Positions 23,371 through 40,256 of a stretch of 64,000 bases of DNA are shown here, in pieces; the stretch's first letter is position 1; each line of letters begins with the position of its first letter. The notes under the pieces are model-generated. The model saw only the letters and a program-made list of their open reading frames with translations. It was not told the DNA's origin and made no database searches. The stretch comes from Coffea arabica. Lineage: Eukaryota > Streptophyta > Magnoliopsida > Gentianales > Rubiaceae. Location: assembly GCF_036785885.1 (NCBI RefSeq), contig NC_092317.1, forward strand, positions 3,350,501 to 3,414,500, in the 5' to 3' direction. Position numbers and translations under genes: made by a program.

Positions 23371-24317
23371 ATCCGTCAACTCGACGTACCAACAGGCAAC
23401 AGAAAAAGCAGTTATGTGGACAGGAATTAACTGTGATGTGATTCCGGCTTGGCCTGAGAGCCTAACGTGGAAATTTGCTTTCCCCTTGGCTAATAGCGAT
23501 CCAACGTTTACCAACATTTCTTCCTGCCAAAAAAAAAAAAAAAAAAGTGTGGATAAAAATAGAGTTATGTTCAATTGCCTCCCCGTATTGTACTTAGTAC
23601 ATTTGTTTTATGCCATATGTACCAAACAATCTCCTATTTAAGCATACGCATTTCTTTTGACAGTTAAGTGAAATGATATTTTTTTTGACAAAAAAAAAAA
23701 GAAATGATATTTTGAAAAAAAAAAAGTTAGGCACTGATTAAAGTTGAAATCTCAAAATTTAGAGTTTGAGTTCAAATCTTTTTTCCTCTTCCTCTCTTCT
23801 TAATCACACCCTTCCTTTCAATGCTGGGTAAAAATAAAAAATAAAAAATAAAAAATCCAGGATTTTTTCTTTTAATCAGGCTATGTACCCATCACCAGAT
23901 ATTGGGGGCCCAATATGTAATCCTCCCTAGGGCCTAACTCACAGGATTTTTTCTTTTAATCAGGCTATGTACCCATCACCAGAAATTGGGGGCCCAATAT
24001 GTAATCCTCCCTAGGGCCTAACTCACAGGCCCAGTCCATCACTTTTATCCCGTTTCAGTTTTTCCGCTCCAAAGTCTCCAACGTTTCATTACTTTCTTCT
24101 TCTCTTCACCGGCGGTGGTGAAACCTTTTATTGCTGATCCCCAACCCTAAATAATACCAGATTGTTCTGTAGTTCTCCGTCTATCTGGGATTGAATTCTC
24201 CCAATAAACAATCCTTGTTTCTACTTCCTTAATAAAGTCAATCAATTTTGCTAGTGTTTTTATCAAATTAGCCTTTTCTTCTTTTTTTGGGGGGAAACCT
24301 GAAACAAAGCAGTAAAG
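23371..24317. other. divergent intergenic region (small membrane protein / SRP54)
   Basis: It separates two divergently transcribed genes, so it should hold both promoters. It includes a poly(A) run near 23527, a pyrimidine-rich stretch near 23780 preceded by TTGAGTTCAAATC (SINE B-box-like), an A-rich (AAAAAT)n run near 23831-23856, and the 84-bp duplication at 23858-24025. The 5' UTR of SRP54 with AACCCTAAATAA near 24143 follows. Confidence 0.6.
23858..24025 (+). promoter_or_regulatory. 84-bp tandem duplication in the SRP54 promoter carrying TGGGCC-type boxes
   Basis: The unit CAGGATTTTTTCTTTTAATC plus the following 64 bases occurs twice in direct succession, starting at 23858 and 23942, with only one difference noticed (CAGATATTGG versus CAGAAATTGG). 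Each copy holds GGGGCCCAATATG, whose other strand reads TGGGCCCC, and AGGGCCTAA. A further AGGCCCAG lies just after copy 2. TGGGCC/T boxes ('site II') are known in promoters of plant genes for translation and growth. Its use here is inferred from position, about 300 bases upstream of the start codon. Confidence 0.65.
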
Positions 24318-29085
<4,768 letters not shown>

Positions 29086-29934
29086 TTCCTTTGCATCTTG
29101 GACAAATGGGTGACTGATCTGTCTTCACATGCTAAGTGGTTTTAGTTGAGAGGACGGCCATTGTGACTCTGAAGCACCTGGTCGTCTCTTGTTACTCTCT
29201 GCGCATCAGTTTTTGATAATCACGCAAGGGTGATGGAGTAATTGAATTTTTAATGACGGAAGGATCTCCCTGTTTTATACCTCTGTAGCAACTGGGTTTT
29301 CAGTTTTGTATGTATTTAGTGGAAAGCTTTTTTTTTTGGCCCCATGGAATAGGTTTAGATTATTTTGGTCTGATACCTCTTTAAAGTTAAGATGTGTCTC
29401 AACTTTTCTTTTTCAATTACTAACATGTAGAACATTCAATGAAGTAGGGATGCCTGCATGCGGTCTCTTCAGTTAACAGAAGCAGGAAGCAGTGTTGAAT
29501 TTTTAGGGCTTCATTGAGTCATCAGTTGGGTAATTAAGCTCATCAGTTGCGCCATTTCACCTGCAGAAAGAAATGAGCTACGCGTTCCCGAGTTTTTCAA
29601 CCGTTCTTTTTACCTACCAAAGTTCGTCAATCAAGGCTCAAAAGCAATCTACAAACATCTAATGTTTCATAAGCAACACGAAGCTATGTTCCTAACCATT
29701 TGAATTCCCCATTTCAGCAAGTATTCAGACTATGAGCTGCCATATTAGTCCATATGATTCATCTGGAACTGCAATTTGTAATTACAAGATAGTAGCATTG
29801 TTCACTTATTTATTCATGACTAATATGCTACACAGCTCAGGAAAGCAGTATATCACATCCAGGAAACGCTCGGAGACGTCTTCAGCGTCTGATATATGCA
29901 TGGTATTGATGGCCCGGACTATACATTAATCAAA
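29086..29934. other. shared 3' region between SRP54 and EREX
   Basis: Convergent genes; the interval should hold both 3' UTRs. I see no gene and no clear repeat. Confidence 0.55.
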
Positions 29935-32900
29935 TCACCGTTCTAAAAATTTTGAAAGAACGCTCTCTCTAGAGGAGGTTTCTTCAGCATCTTTCTCAGA
30001 TTTATCAGGAGATTTATCAAGAGCATAGCGAAGAATAGAGTTAATTTGGGTTCGTAAACTAGCATTGTCGATGAACACATCTGTCAGCATCTTCCTCAAT
30101 TCATCATCCCGTGTTCTTGTAGCTCGGCCAGCTGTACTGGAACTTGCAGAAGTGACGATATTCTCAACGTCTTCTGCAAGGAGCTGTGCCTGTTTGATTC
30201 AGGAAGACAAGCTAAGATTACAAAAGCTATCATCCTCCTTAACTGACCAATATGTCGCTCAAAAACATTTAAAGCTTCTCGTCCAACAAACCAAAAGTAC
30301 AAAATCCAGCTAAATTTCCAGATTAATAAGATAGACTGACTTTGCACCCTCTCTCTCTCCATTAAACTTCTATTTATGAATTCAAAAACCCTTTAAAATG
30401 ATTAAGGAGAAAGCAAACTAGGTATTAGCACCATATTTTTCACAAGCACGCAGGTGGTTTTTATGTTTAGAATCTTAACCATGTATACAATCTCTTCAAA
30501 ACCACCAAGCATGCAGCTGTATAAGATTCAGACGTCTTCATTTGCTATTTTAGCACCTCGGAATCGTTCTGTTATTGTGCCTCACCAAAATAATCTAAAG
30601 CATGCCTGAATGAAACGTGAATATGGAGCCATCCCTCTGTGTGTTACATTGTCTTATAATAGTTAGCTAAGTCGCCTACTTGACACCTATATTACCAACA
30701 TGAAAGATCGATTAAATCATGACTGCTGAGACTTTGCTCACAACTGACTCCAATATACCATAAAACCAACCTAAAGGTGTAGGACATACCTCCGCAAGCA
30801 GAAGACCTATTCGATTATCGGATGTACCCAATATATCAATTGCTTCAGAAGGAGATGAAGTGTCCATGGAGAGTTTAATTTCTTCTTCAATTAGGAAATT
30901 AACACTGCACTCTTCAAGTCGACTGCGGAGAACTTCACACTCATGCAGCAGCTTCGCATTAGCAGCATTAGAGTGTTCCCTTCTTTGCCTTTCCTCCTGA
31001 AGAATCCTCTGAAACAGTAATCATGAGCCTTTTTATTATCCATGGGATACCAGATACATTAACAAACATCAGAAAATCACATGAAGATAAAAGGATTAAA
31101 GGAAATGGATGCTTATATATGAACCACACAACACAGCTCATCTATCCTAAATGGGCCATGTCTATGTTGATACATGAAATTTCCTATACCCTTTCATTTA
31201 AAAAGGAACTTATGTTTTTTTCCATCAAATCCTTCCAAATTCTACATCAAATGTATGGACAACAAAATTGAAATCCTTGATACTTGTTGAGCCCAAATGC
31301 ACAAAAAAAGTATGATCCATAATACTACCTCTGCTTCAATCTTTTCATTTGCCAACCTAACAAGATCCTGCTTCAACTCTAACTGAGAATTTCGAAGAGA
31401 CTTGACTTCCTTAGCAAGGATCTTTAGGTCCAATTTGGATTTCGTTTCTGATTCTTCATGATGTTTTAGGAGATTCTCAACCTGCTCCTTGGCAACATCC
31501 AATTCCTGCCGCAACCTATCATTGTCAAGGACAATGGAGTTTTTGGTTGTTTCAAGAAGACCCTTCTCCTCCTGAACATTTATGGTCAAGTCATGTACTG
31601 CTAAAAACATTAAGATCTCAAAGTTTTGACAGGAGAGACAAAGAACCTACACCTGTTCACTTTTCAACTTCAACTCCATCTCTATACACTTTCTCCTAAG
31701 TTCCTCCATATCCCATTGCACTTGAGTAACTCTTTCTCTTTCATTTATGATTGCCTGCTGCAAGCTTTCTTCTCCAGTCTGCTTCATGGTTTCAAGTTCA
31801 GTTTCTAAATCCTTCACCTGGAAATACAAAGCAAGCACTGTTTTCAACAGGACAAATTTCTGAACCCATCAGAAATTATAACTCCAAGAACTCATAGTGA
31901 GACATCATTTTCAGACAGAATATATGTAGTTGTCAGGCTAACACGGTGGACCAAAATGAATAATAAGTTAATGAAAGAGAATTCAACAGCAAAATGAAGC
32001 ATTTCTTGAAAAGCGTCATAGTTATTCCATGAGCTTAAAAAAATTAATTTCCAACTTCACAAGTGTTAATTATTAAAAAAAAAAAAAAAAAAAACAAAGA
32101 CAGCAAAAGAAAAGGAAAAAACCAAACCAAGTAAACATAATCAGCGAAAAGTTCAAGTAACGCTAGGACTGCTCGGATATATTTGAGCTATGGACTATTT
32201 GGTCCCCGGACCCTTCCCCCCCCCCCCCCCCCCCGCGTGGCGGGGAAAAAAATATCCAAGCTAGCAAATACTGTCAAAGAGTCTACGCAAGCTGGGATGA
32301 ACTGCAATATGTATAACAAAACAACTATGGCTAAGTGTCCAATAACCTGAAAGGGTCTCCAAGACATTTCTCCTCTAAATCACCCACAAGGGAGGTCGCT
32401 TTGTTTTTACCCTTGCCTCTTAGCTCACTTAAATCATTTTCCTCCACTGACAAACTTCAACAAACTTATCCATAACATTTTAATTTAAAATCCAGCAAGA
32501 ATAAAAAAGAAATCTACAATACTCTGGCAGGAAATAAGTGAAAAGTAATTACATCTCAAGTCATGGAAGATTCCTAGAAGCAACAAGGAGAAGTTACATC
32601 TTATTTCCTAAAGGATTCCTATATCAAAATTGATTGGGATTTAATCTTCAACATATTTGCATACTATTGCTTTTCGGTCCGTGTATGAAAAAGTTAAGTT
32701 GGAAAATACCTTTGTTGAAAGATATTGTCTGACAGCAAGCTCTTGACTTAATCTTGCAGTGAGATCTTCTACATCTGTCCTTGCTATATTTAGCCTTTGT
32801 TTTAAAGTATTGAGAATTCTGTTCATCTTATTCTGTTCTTCAGTTGGAAGAACAATTGATACATCATGTCCTGAGCTTGTGAGCAAAACATCAATTTGTG

Positions 32901-35896
32901 CAGCACCAGAACCATCAGGACGTTCAAGCACTACAGAACTTGCGTCACTTTCAATACTATCTCCCGATAGTGTCCTAGCATTGCTCAGATTTTGAGTTCC
33001 AGAAAGAGGTTCCATTTTGTCTTCGTTATTAGCTATAAACTGTGAAGCACCTGTTTTAAGCATGTGGTGGTCTGTCACAGTATCCTTGTCAATCAACGTC
33101 ATGTTATGATGGAAACCTTTTTCATTCCCTTCAATAGGCTTCTTTGAAGGCCTCAAATTATTCACAGAGAACCCGCCATCCTCGACACTCGCTATTGCTG
33201 CACTGGTGATTTCTGGTTCATATGATGCATTACCCATGCCAAGTTCATGGTGAATTTCCATTCCATGCCTTGCTGTCCCAAGCTCAGATGCCTTGTAACT
33301 AGAATCATTCCCATAATCTGATGCAAATGATGAACCAGTAACTAAAGAACCATCTGAATAGTTCAAAATTTGATCGGCGGGAACAAAAAAAGTAGCAGGT
33401 GAATTTGCATCTGAAGCACTCTGATTTGCCTCATAGAATGCTGAAAATTATCATAATAAATAAGAGAAATCAGTATAGCCAAAAGTTTGTCAACTAGGTC
33501 AATGCACAAGAAAACAAAAAACCAAAGAACAATCAAAGGTAAATGTTCAAAACACCTACACGACCTTGCAGCCGCTTCAAGCTCAAGAAAGACCGCAACA
33601 GGAAAACTCCTCGACAAATCAATATCAGACAGCAACTTTTCAATCCAATCCCCCAAAGAACACCTACGCTGATATAAAGACAACTAACTTAAGAGTGATA
33701 TCCAAAAATGAGTTTATGAAACCATAATAGCTTCCAACTGGAAAGATATCTGTTTAAATAAGATATATGTGCATGTAATACCTATCCATTACCAAGATAC
33801 AAGCCCAAGAATGGTAAATCAAAGATAAGAAAAATTCGAAAGAAACAAAAGTAAAATTTTACTAACTTCCTCTATCAGCTCCTTGCTTTTTGTCCTCAAA
33901 AGCCCTTTGGATGGAGCTGGGGGCAACTTTTTCTTGGGAAATGCCCTTTTAAGCTGCAAAAGAAAAGTTTAGCAAAAAATTATTCAGGTTTTAAAACGAC
34001 TCAAGGTCCCATACTAGAATAGACAAATGATTTTAAAATCTTCCATAGTACAGCATATGACTCCATTTACCAAGCCTTGAAGCAGTAACGAATTTTAGTA
34101 TTTAACCGTGTTCAGTAATCACTTCTTCAGAGGATACAACATAAACATCTTAAGACCTGATGAAAATATTTGACTCACATCAGAATATAGCTTCAAGAAA
34201 TCGCTAAATCTTCTTAATATTCCTCGTAAAGTAGTAGATCCTTCTGGTGACTGGATACCAACTTGGACCCTGTAGAACTGTCATTTATGAATGTTAACCC
34301 ACAATAACAGTAACCAACCATATGTAAAAAGCTTTTCTGCGATCCATGCATATAAAGGCAGACAACTTTTGCATCATATAATTACATAGGTAAATCACAT
34401 AAAGTTGTCCCATACCCTTCTAAGCATTCATTTGATTAGGGACATCCAAGCAGAAGGGGTTGGGGAAACATAAAATAGGTAAAAAATAAAAAATGCTAAA
34501 GTAATGATCTCAAAACAGATGTCAGATAATCATTTAGGGTAGAATCATCAAATTAAAGGTAACTCCCAACTAAAAACCAAATATGGCCTGTGATAGAAGT
34601 ATAATGAAGAAGATTATATACCACAGTAGGATCTAAACCTCTGCCTTTTGGTATGATAGTCCAAGAAGGAACTGTGACGCAATAGCTCCACCCTGTACGA
34701 AAGTCGTGTGGCCAAACAGAGTTCCGTCCTTCCTGTAACAGCACACACATAGGGCTGGCTGTTACTAAAGGCATGTCTTGAATTCTGAAAATAATCTTAC
34801 ACAGAAAATTAAACTGTTGAGCTCAAGATCAGAGCCAGTATAAAAGGGGGAAAAGAAGATCATACAGCAAATCACCCTAAAAGTCATCCTAAAGTAGCCA
34901 ATTATGGCCTGCACTCGAGCAACTAAACCTCACCAGCAGAAGTTCAAGTATGTCACTATACCAAATGAAATAGTAGGAAAAATTATGATGGTGGCGAATA
35001 TTCAAATGACCTTTTGCATGAAGGATAGACTCTATAATGGTGTAATTTTACGGTATGCAAAAGTATTATATTAATCTAGGCATTGAAGAGCCTGTTTGAA
35101 GCAGCATTTGGAAGCTTAATTAATAAAGGTTCCCTGACTTTTGAAGATCATTTGGCAGCACAAAGGAAAAGTTAGGGCCACAAAACACGAAAAAGGAAAA
35201 ATTTTCAAGTAAAAACTTACCCACAACTAGCTTTTGAAAATGCTAAAGGATTCTAACTTTGTGATTCTCGATTTACTATCGTCCCACGGTTGAGTTCCAA
35301 CGACCCAAAAGAACTACAAAATTTCGGCTAGCTCGTGCAAATGTTAAAAGATTCTAACTTTCTTCTTCTAAATTGGTTACCCATTCACGGCTGGGCCCCA
35401 ATAACCCAACAGCAATAAAAATTTACCGCAGCAACAAAAATCTACCAGCATATAGCTTCCTAAATGAAAAGATTCTAACTTTCTGATTCTCAATTGCCTA
35501 TCCAGTCAATCTTGAGCTCCAAAAAACCGAAAGACAAAACCAGATAAGAAACGGAAAAGTTAAACCGAGGGAAAAAAATAGAAATCTTGAATAAAATCCA
35601 GGAAAAGAAAAGGTCCAATCTTGAATTACATCAGAACACAGTCATAATTCACCAGAGTAATAATAGCTTAGTACCCAAATGCGAGGGGGAGGGCTCCAAT
35701 CCATGCCTAATGGGAGCGGCGAAGTACCGTCGTGTCGGTGCTGGTTCGGGGGCGGACTACCCCTACTCTTGTTGTTCTCATCGAAACTGTGTCGTCTTGT
35801 GGGATGGAGAGCTAGAGATTCGATGAGAGTAGGATCGGTGGCGCCCAAATCGAATAGGTAGAGCGAGTAATCGTGGTGTCCTCCATACATATTCAT
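29935..35896 (-). CDS. EREX: PX-domain, coiled-coil protein of the EREX type (endosomal Rab effector), ten exons
   Basis: Exons on the minus strand: 35896-35675, 34732-34622, 34277-34179, 33953-33867, 33668-33560, 33440-32710, 31817-31653, 31571-31329, 31008-30790, 30189-29935. They splice in phase to 746 residues. Residues about 75-210 form a PX domain: [29 protein letters not shown], the phosphoinositide-contact motif [17 protein letters not shown], and the PPAPSKGLL loop. A Ser-rich, poorly conserved linker fills most of exon 6. From about residue 400 to 690 the chain is heptad-rich coiled coil (for example [27 protein letters not shown]). Arabidopsis EREX, of similar length and layout, binds PI3P and RAB5 GTPases and helps vacuolar trafficking of storage proteins; the same role is inferred here. 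The start is the first Met of exon 1, [18 protein letters not shown]. Confidence 0.9.
32216..32234. repeat. poly(C) run in an EREX intron
   Basis: Nineteen consecutive C residues on the plus strand, in the intron between exons 6 and 7 of the EREX gene, next to a poly(A) run near 32070-32094. Such long G/C homopolymers are uncommon in AT-rich plant introns and may also be an assembly artefact. Confidence 0.85.
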
Positions 35897-37265
35897 CGTC
35901 CTCGTCCCCCGTCGTCGCCTTGCTCCTTCTGGTGGTGTTGGGTTTTCGACGCCAAGTGTGCCGGTGTCTGTCCGACGTTCAACGTCTTCAAAGCGGGGTT
36001 TATACCTGATATTTCCAGGTGTAGTTGGCTACTGTCATCACAAGGACTCGAGTGGGGTGTTGTACCTGGTGCATTAATAGTCGTACCATAATAGCTCTGA
36101 CTGGGGAAAAGGAGATGACTTGCTCCCAAAATATGGCTAACAACTGTTCATAAATTGGCTGTGTTTGGAAGAACACCGTAGCAGTAATGTATTTAAAATA
36201 TATATATAATTAAAAAAAGTTTTATGATACAAATAAAATACTAGTAATACCTATAAATAATAAGTTATCCAAAATAATACCCTATGGGCGACATATGCCT
36301 CTTGTTCTACTTGGCACTTCGCGCATTAATAACGTTGTCAGAAAATTTTGTAGAAGATGTGACCTTTATCAGGCTAAACGAAAATTACTAGTGCAAACAG
36401 TTAAAATGACCTGTTTGTGTAAATCGGTGTGGTTTTGGCTATTAGGTGGTACAACTTAACCGTAATGACGAGAGATGTAAATCAATCAAGTTATTTAACT
36501 CAAAATCGAGAGAAGCTCGGTCTAATGCCCTATTCGAACTTGATATTGATTAAATTCAAATCGAATTCTTAATAAAGTATTTTAGTTTAGGAAGAGTAGA
36601 GAAAACTAAGACTCGAGTACTTATTGAAGGCTCGAGTACTTATTGAAGCCTATCAAATAATATGAATGATTTAATTATTTATTGCAAAATCACATTCATA
36701 GGTAGGAGAGTTATAAAATTTATCAAAAAATAAAGTTTGAGAACTCAAGCTTATCCGAGTTGTGCACAACATGTGTACTCTGTGGTCTTTAGTCGAGCTT
36801 GAGTGTCAAGCTTACTACTTGTTCGAGTTTGGGTTCAAGCTCAAATAGCATAAACAATGCTTGAGTTTGAACCTGAATATGGTACCATAAGAATTTAAGT
36901 CGACTTGATAACACTCATAGTCATGATGGCAACTCATCCACCTTTAAATGGTATGGAGATAACCATAATAAATCAGCTAAGTCAATGTTTTAGTACGAAA
37001 ATATGGTTTTAGTTAGGAGGCTAATGGACAATTTCAAAAACCCCCTTTAATGTGTATAACAATATCACTCGGTACTTCTAAACTTCGAGAAATCTCATAT
37101 AGTTCTCTTATTTTTAACTTTTTATAATATTATCAACCTATTCCAAATAGTAGGAAAGGTTTTTGAAATTATCCCATGTTTTTTTTGTATGAAACTAACA
37201 TGGAACATGCGATTGAGAAAGAATTGATCTTTGCCACAATATTTGAAGAATCATAACTTGCACCA

Positions 37266-37460
37266 ATATGTTAAAACTCGGACCATAGAGTGAATCGAAA
37301 AACTTTTCAATTTGTAGTTTGATCGGTTCAACCGATTCTTGACCAAATATGATCGATTCAATTAATTTTTTAGGTTATTTGTTGAACCAAATTGAAGGTA
37401 AGGCCGGTTCGCTGTTCAACTGGTCGAATCGACCGATCCAATCCGATTTTCAAAACACTG
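37266..37460. mobile_element. small Mutator-like MITE with 9-bp TSD
   Basis: A 9-bp direct repeat CTTGCACCA flanks it (37257-37265 and 37461-37469). The ends, TGTTAAAACTCGGACC on the left and CCGATTTTCAAAACACTG on the right, are imperfectly inverted. The interior is rich in CGGTTC and GATCGG words. A 9-bp duplication fits Mutator-like elements. Confidence 0.55.
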
Positions 37461-38194
37461 CTTGCACCATATAAATAACATTTACATAGAAAGTATGTTT
37501 CAATGCTCTATATTCAGTGCAAAAAAAAAGTCCAAATCCCTGCAAACAAACAATATGTAAATGAAATTTTAAAAAATTAAGGAAGGGCTCTTAGATTTTT
37601 TCTTGATGTTAAGTTCAGGGTTCAAATCCTGATAGTACTAGAGATAAAGAGAGTGTAGAGAGGGATGAGAAGACTCGAGGGGCAAAAAAAAAAGATTTTC
37701 TCCAATACATTTTCATCAAGCCTCGTCTCCCTTTCACCAAAAGCAACCCAACATAAATGTAGTGGTACTCTGGTTTTCTTACGTCCTTTCCACCACAATC
37801 ACTAATAATTGTACCATGTACAGTGGTGGATACATGACAAGCTGACGAAGATCACAAACTCGTGTGAATTGCGTTACGTAATTAATGACAAGTTCGAAGG
37901 CAGGCTAGGCAAAAAAGAAAAAAAGAGAAGAAGATTGACTGATGTAACGAAAGTAATAGCAACGTATTGTATTTGTGCCCACCAGCTCCGACTACCACAT
38001 GGATGGGAACTAGCTTATAGATGAGACAATGCATTCAAGAGCAACATTACATGCATACTATAGTAGAGAAACCAATTAGTCTAACTGCTGAAATTAAAGT
38101 ATTCATCTGCAGCTTCTTAAGTTTAGAATGCTCTATTCACCTTGCCCAGCCGGACCCTCAATCTCAAACCCATATATATATATGCGCACGTATG

Positions 38195-38404
38195 GCATGT
38201 CAATCATTTAGTCTGGGCAGTTGTCCTTACTTGCGTTATTTTCTCATAAAAATTGCGTGTTCGAGTTTTGCTGTTAGTATAAGAATTGTGTTAATTGACG
38301 AACTGTTAAAATCTTATAAGCGACTAATAATTTGTATGTCTTGATGTTTAATGGGAGTCAAAATCGAACTCATTTAAACTTATTATTTCCAAAAAAAAAA
38401 AAAG
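38195..38404 (+). mobile_element. SINE-like unit with poly(A) tail
   Basis: A tRNA-like promoter pattern is visible: TTTAGTCTGGGCAGTTGTCC near the left end, and the B-box-like TGCGTGTTCGAGTTTTGCTG about 50 bases later. A 13-base A run ends the unit at 38404. I could not read a convincing target-site duplication, so the left boundary is approximate. It lies about 500 bases upstream of the MIR396 hairpin. Confidence 0.45.
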
Positions 38405-38644
38405 CATAGATGTTAGATTACCCTTACCCCTACACTCAAAATTAACAATAATCCTTACACTTTTTGGCAACGCTCAATTTCTCCACACACAACTTTCTTT
38501 TGCCTCTTAAGTTTTTTCCGCAACCAAAAAAAAAAAAAAATAAAGTAGAAAATATATAGATCTAGACAGAGAAAAGGAGCGAGCCCATGTAACCGGGGGA
38601 ATACCGGGGAGGAATTATTCTGGCTGTGGAGGCACCGAATCCTA

Positions 38645-38665
38645 CTAAGTTGTTATATACGTGCA
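38645..38665 (+). promoter_or_regulatory. possible TATA box of the MIR396 transcript
   Basis: GTTATATACGTGCA lies about 255 bases upstream of the mature miR396 sequence, a normal distance for a plant primary microRNA promoter. Placement rests on position and sequence only. Confidence 0.35.
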
Positions 38666-38894
38666 TTTAACTTTTTGCTGTGGAAGTGAACCCTACATTA
38701 CAGGCCACTCTTCTCTCCACTCTGCCATCATTCTTTAAAGCTGTAATGCAGATTGCGTATTCCTACAGGCTAGAGGTGGTCCTGATGATCATATGTATCA
38801 CGTCCGTTTCTCTCCACACCACCTTCATCTCCATGCTCCAATATAATTGAGTCATGTTGTTCTACAGCATTGAAGACCGGAGGGCTAGCTGCTG

Positions 38895-39005
38895 CAAGTC
38901 CAGCCATGCTTTTCCACAGCTTTCTTGAACTTCTATTAGCTGCTATCCTAACTCTTTGAGCTAATCAAGAAGCTCAAGAAAGCTACGGGAAAACAAGGCA
39001 CATTA
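38895..39005 (+). ncRNA. MIR396: MIR396 precursor hairpin (miR396b-type)
   Basis: The 21-nt segment 38912-38932 (starting TTCCACAGCTTTC, ending GAACTT) matches plant miR396b as I know it, with no mismatch. The opposite arm at 38972-38992 (GCTCAAGAAAGCTACGGGAA) is the matching star, pairing with a one-base bulge near the 5' end of the mature strand. The arms extend in pairing beyond the duplex (GCTTTT with AAAACAAG), and the loop side adds ATTAGCT with AGCTAAT. miR396 represses GROWTH-REGULATING FACTOR mRNAs and so limits cell proliferation in leaves. Mature strand on the 5' arm is the standard arrangement. No protein-coding gene overlaps it; the primary transcript probably starts near 38680, behind TTATATAC at about 38654. 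Confidence 0.92.
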
Positions 39006-40248
39006 GGACTTCATGATTTTATCTTAGCGGCGATCCAACTTCCTATATATATCTTCTTCTCCAACTTGCTGGAGTTTAGCAGTATACGGTTTTATGTTGA
39101 ACAGCTAACCCTGGTAATTTTACTATCCTTGTGTGGTGTTTTAAAGAATCTTAATATGTAAACCAAAATTTTCGATAAATCGTTATTTCATTTTTTGTTT
39201 AATCATCTTCCCTTTCAACTAAGTTTTATGCTGCATTGTAGCGTCAATGTTATTATGAACAAAATTTGGACTTGTCCATTCCAGAGTCTTGTGGGTCTTA
39301 ATTTGTCGTGATCATTGATCTTGACTCTTGCCTCTACATCTTGTTTGTCCATCATCTAGAACTAAATTGTTGCAGTACTATTTCAGCTGTTTTTGGCCTT
39401 ATTTTTGTCGTTCATGCACTTCAAGTGAGACCCTTTGTGAACTTAAACAAGCTAAAGCAAGGCAGAAATTAAAAAGTGAAAACAGTTGGAGATCTTCTTG
39501 AACGGTCCCCGGCCGGTAATGTCCTCTTTGAATTTTCTGGTGCCTATTCATTTTTATTTTTGCGGTAGAACTTTCCTGGTTTTCGTTCATTGTTGCTAAA
39601 AAATTGCTTGTTCAGATGAGTATCTTTCATATACCAACATCATCTCTATCTTCGAGCGACTAACTGCACATTCATTACATAATTCTTAGAAAAAAATGGT
39701 TTGAAGTGAATTAATGCCATTGTTTTCACCTTATGCATTTCACTCGAGAAACCCAAAAAAAAAAGGTGAAAAATGATTTCACTTCTTTAAGTTTGCCCTA
39801 GATCTCTACAAATAGGTCTGCATATAGGATTTGTCATTTCTCAACCATCAGTTTACTCCGGAAAATCTTGTACTAAAAAATATTGGTTTAAAGTGCTTCT
39901 AGTTTCCTCCCTACACAGACTACCGATTACTAGCTAAAAAGAGAAAAAAAACAAAATTAAGGATAATGGTCTCCTTAATTAGCTTTAATAATTGCGCCGG
40001 AGGCTGAGCATAATGAAACAACCTCCTAAAAAAGAAATGGGGAAAAAAATAAGCAATGAAGGAGCAACTTAGAAAAGCACACCTAACTGTCGCGATTCAG
40101 GAAGGGAAGGAAATGTCCTGATGACTTAGCTTGATGAGTTAACTTAAGGAACTAATTAGGTTAATTACCTAAGCGGCCAACCAGGGATTTATTTACCAGT
40201 CATGGTATGTATGTAGGACATGGAAAAGAGTTCGGAGTAAATCATGCA
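39006..40248. other. intergenic downstream of MIR396
   Basis: It includes the probable 3' part of the primary miRNA transcript. No reading frame, RNA gene or clear repeat was recognised. Confidence 0.5.
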
Positions 40249-40256
40249 GGATTATC

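Larger units (their letters stand above)
35897..38894. other. EREX promoter side and intergenic repeats
   Basis: Between 35897 and about 36130 is the EREX 5' UTR and promoter. A MITE-like segment (TGTGTTTGGAAGAACACCGT ... TTATCCAAAATAATACC) lies at about 36157-36282. A stretch rich in TCGAG/CTCGAG-like words at about 36475-36920 resembles a worn relative of the 14-kb hAT-like element. A Mutator-like MITE is at 37266-37460 and a SINE-like unit ends at 38404. No protein-coding gene is recognised. Confidence 0.5.

Noticed and set aside
23392-23574. Longer start for the small membrane protein
   Set aside because: The extension runs through a poly(A/T) tract and gives a Phe-run peptide unlike any transit sequence.
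36475-36920. Worn relative of the hAT-like element at 14 kb
   Set aside because: Shares TCGAG-type words only; no inverted ends or target duplication could be read.
37590-37692. Possible tRNA or SINE (GGGTTCAAATCC box, A tail)
   Set aside because: Only a B-box-like word and an A run are visible; no A box at the right spacing, no cloverleaf and no target duplication.
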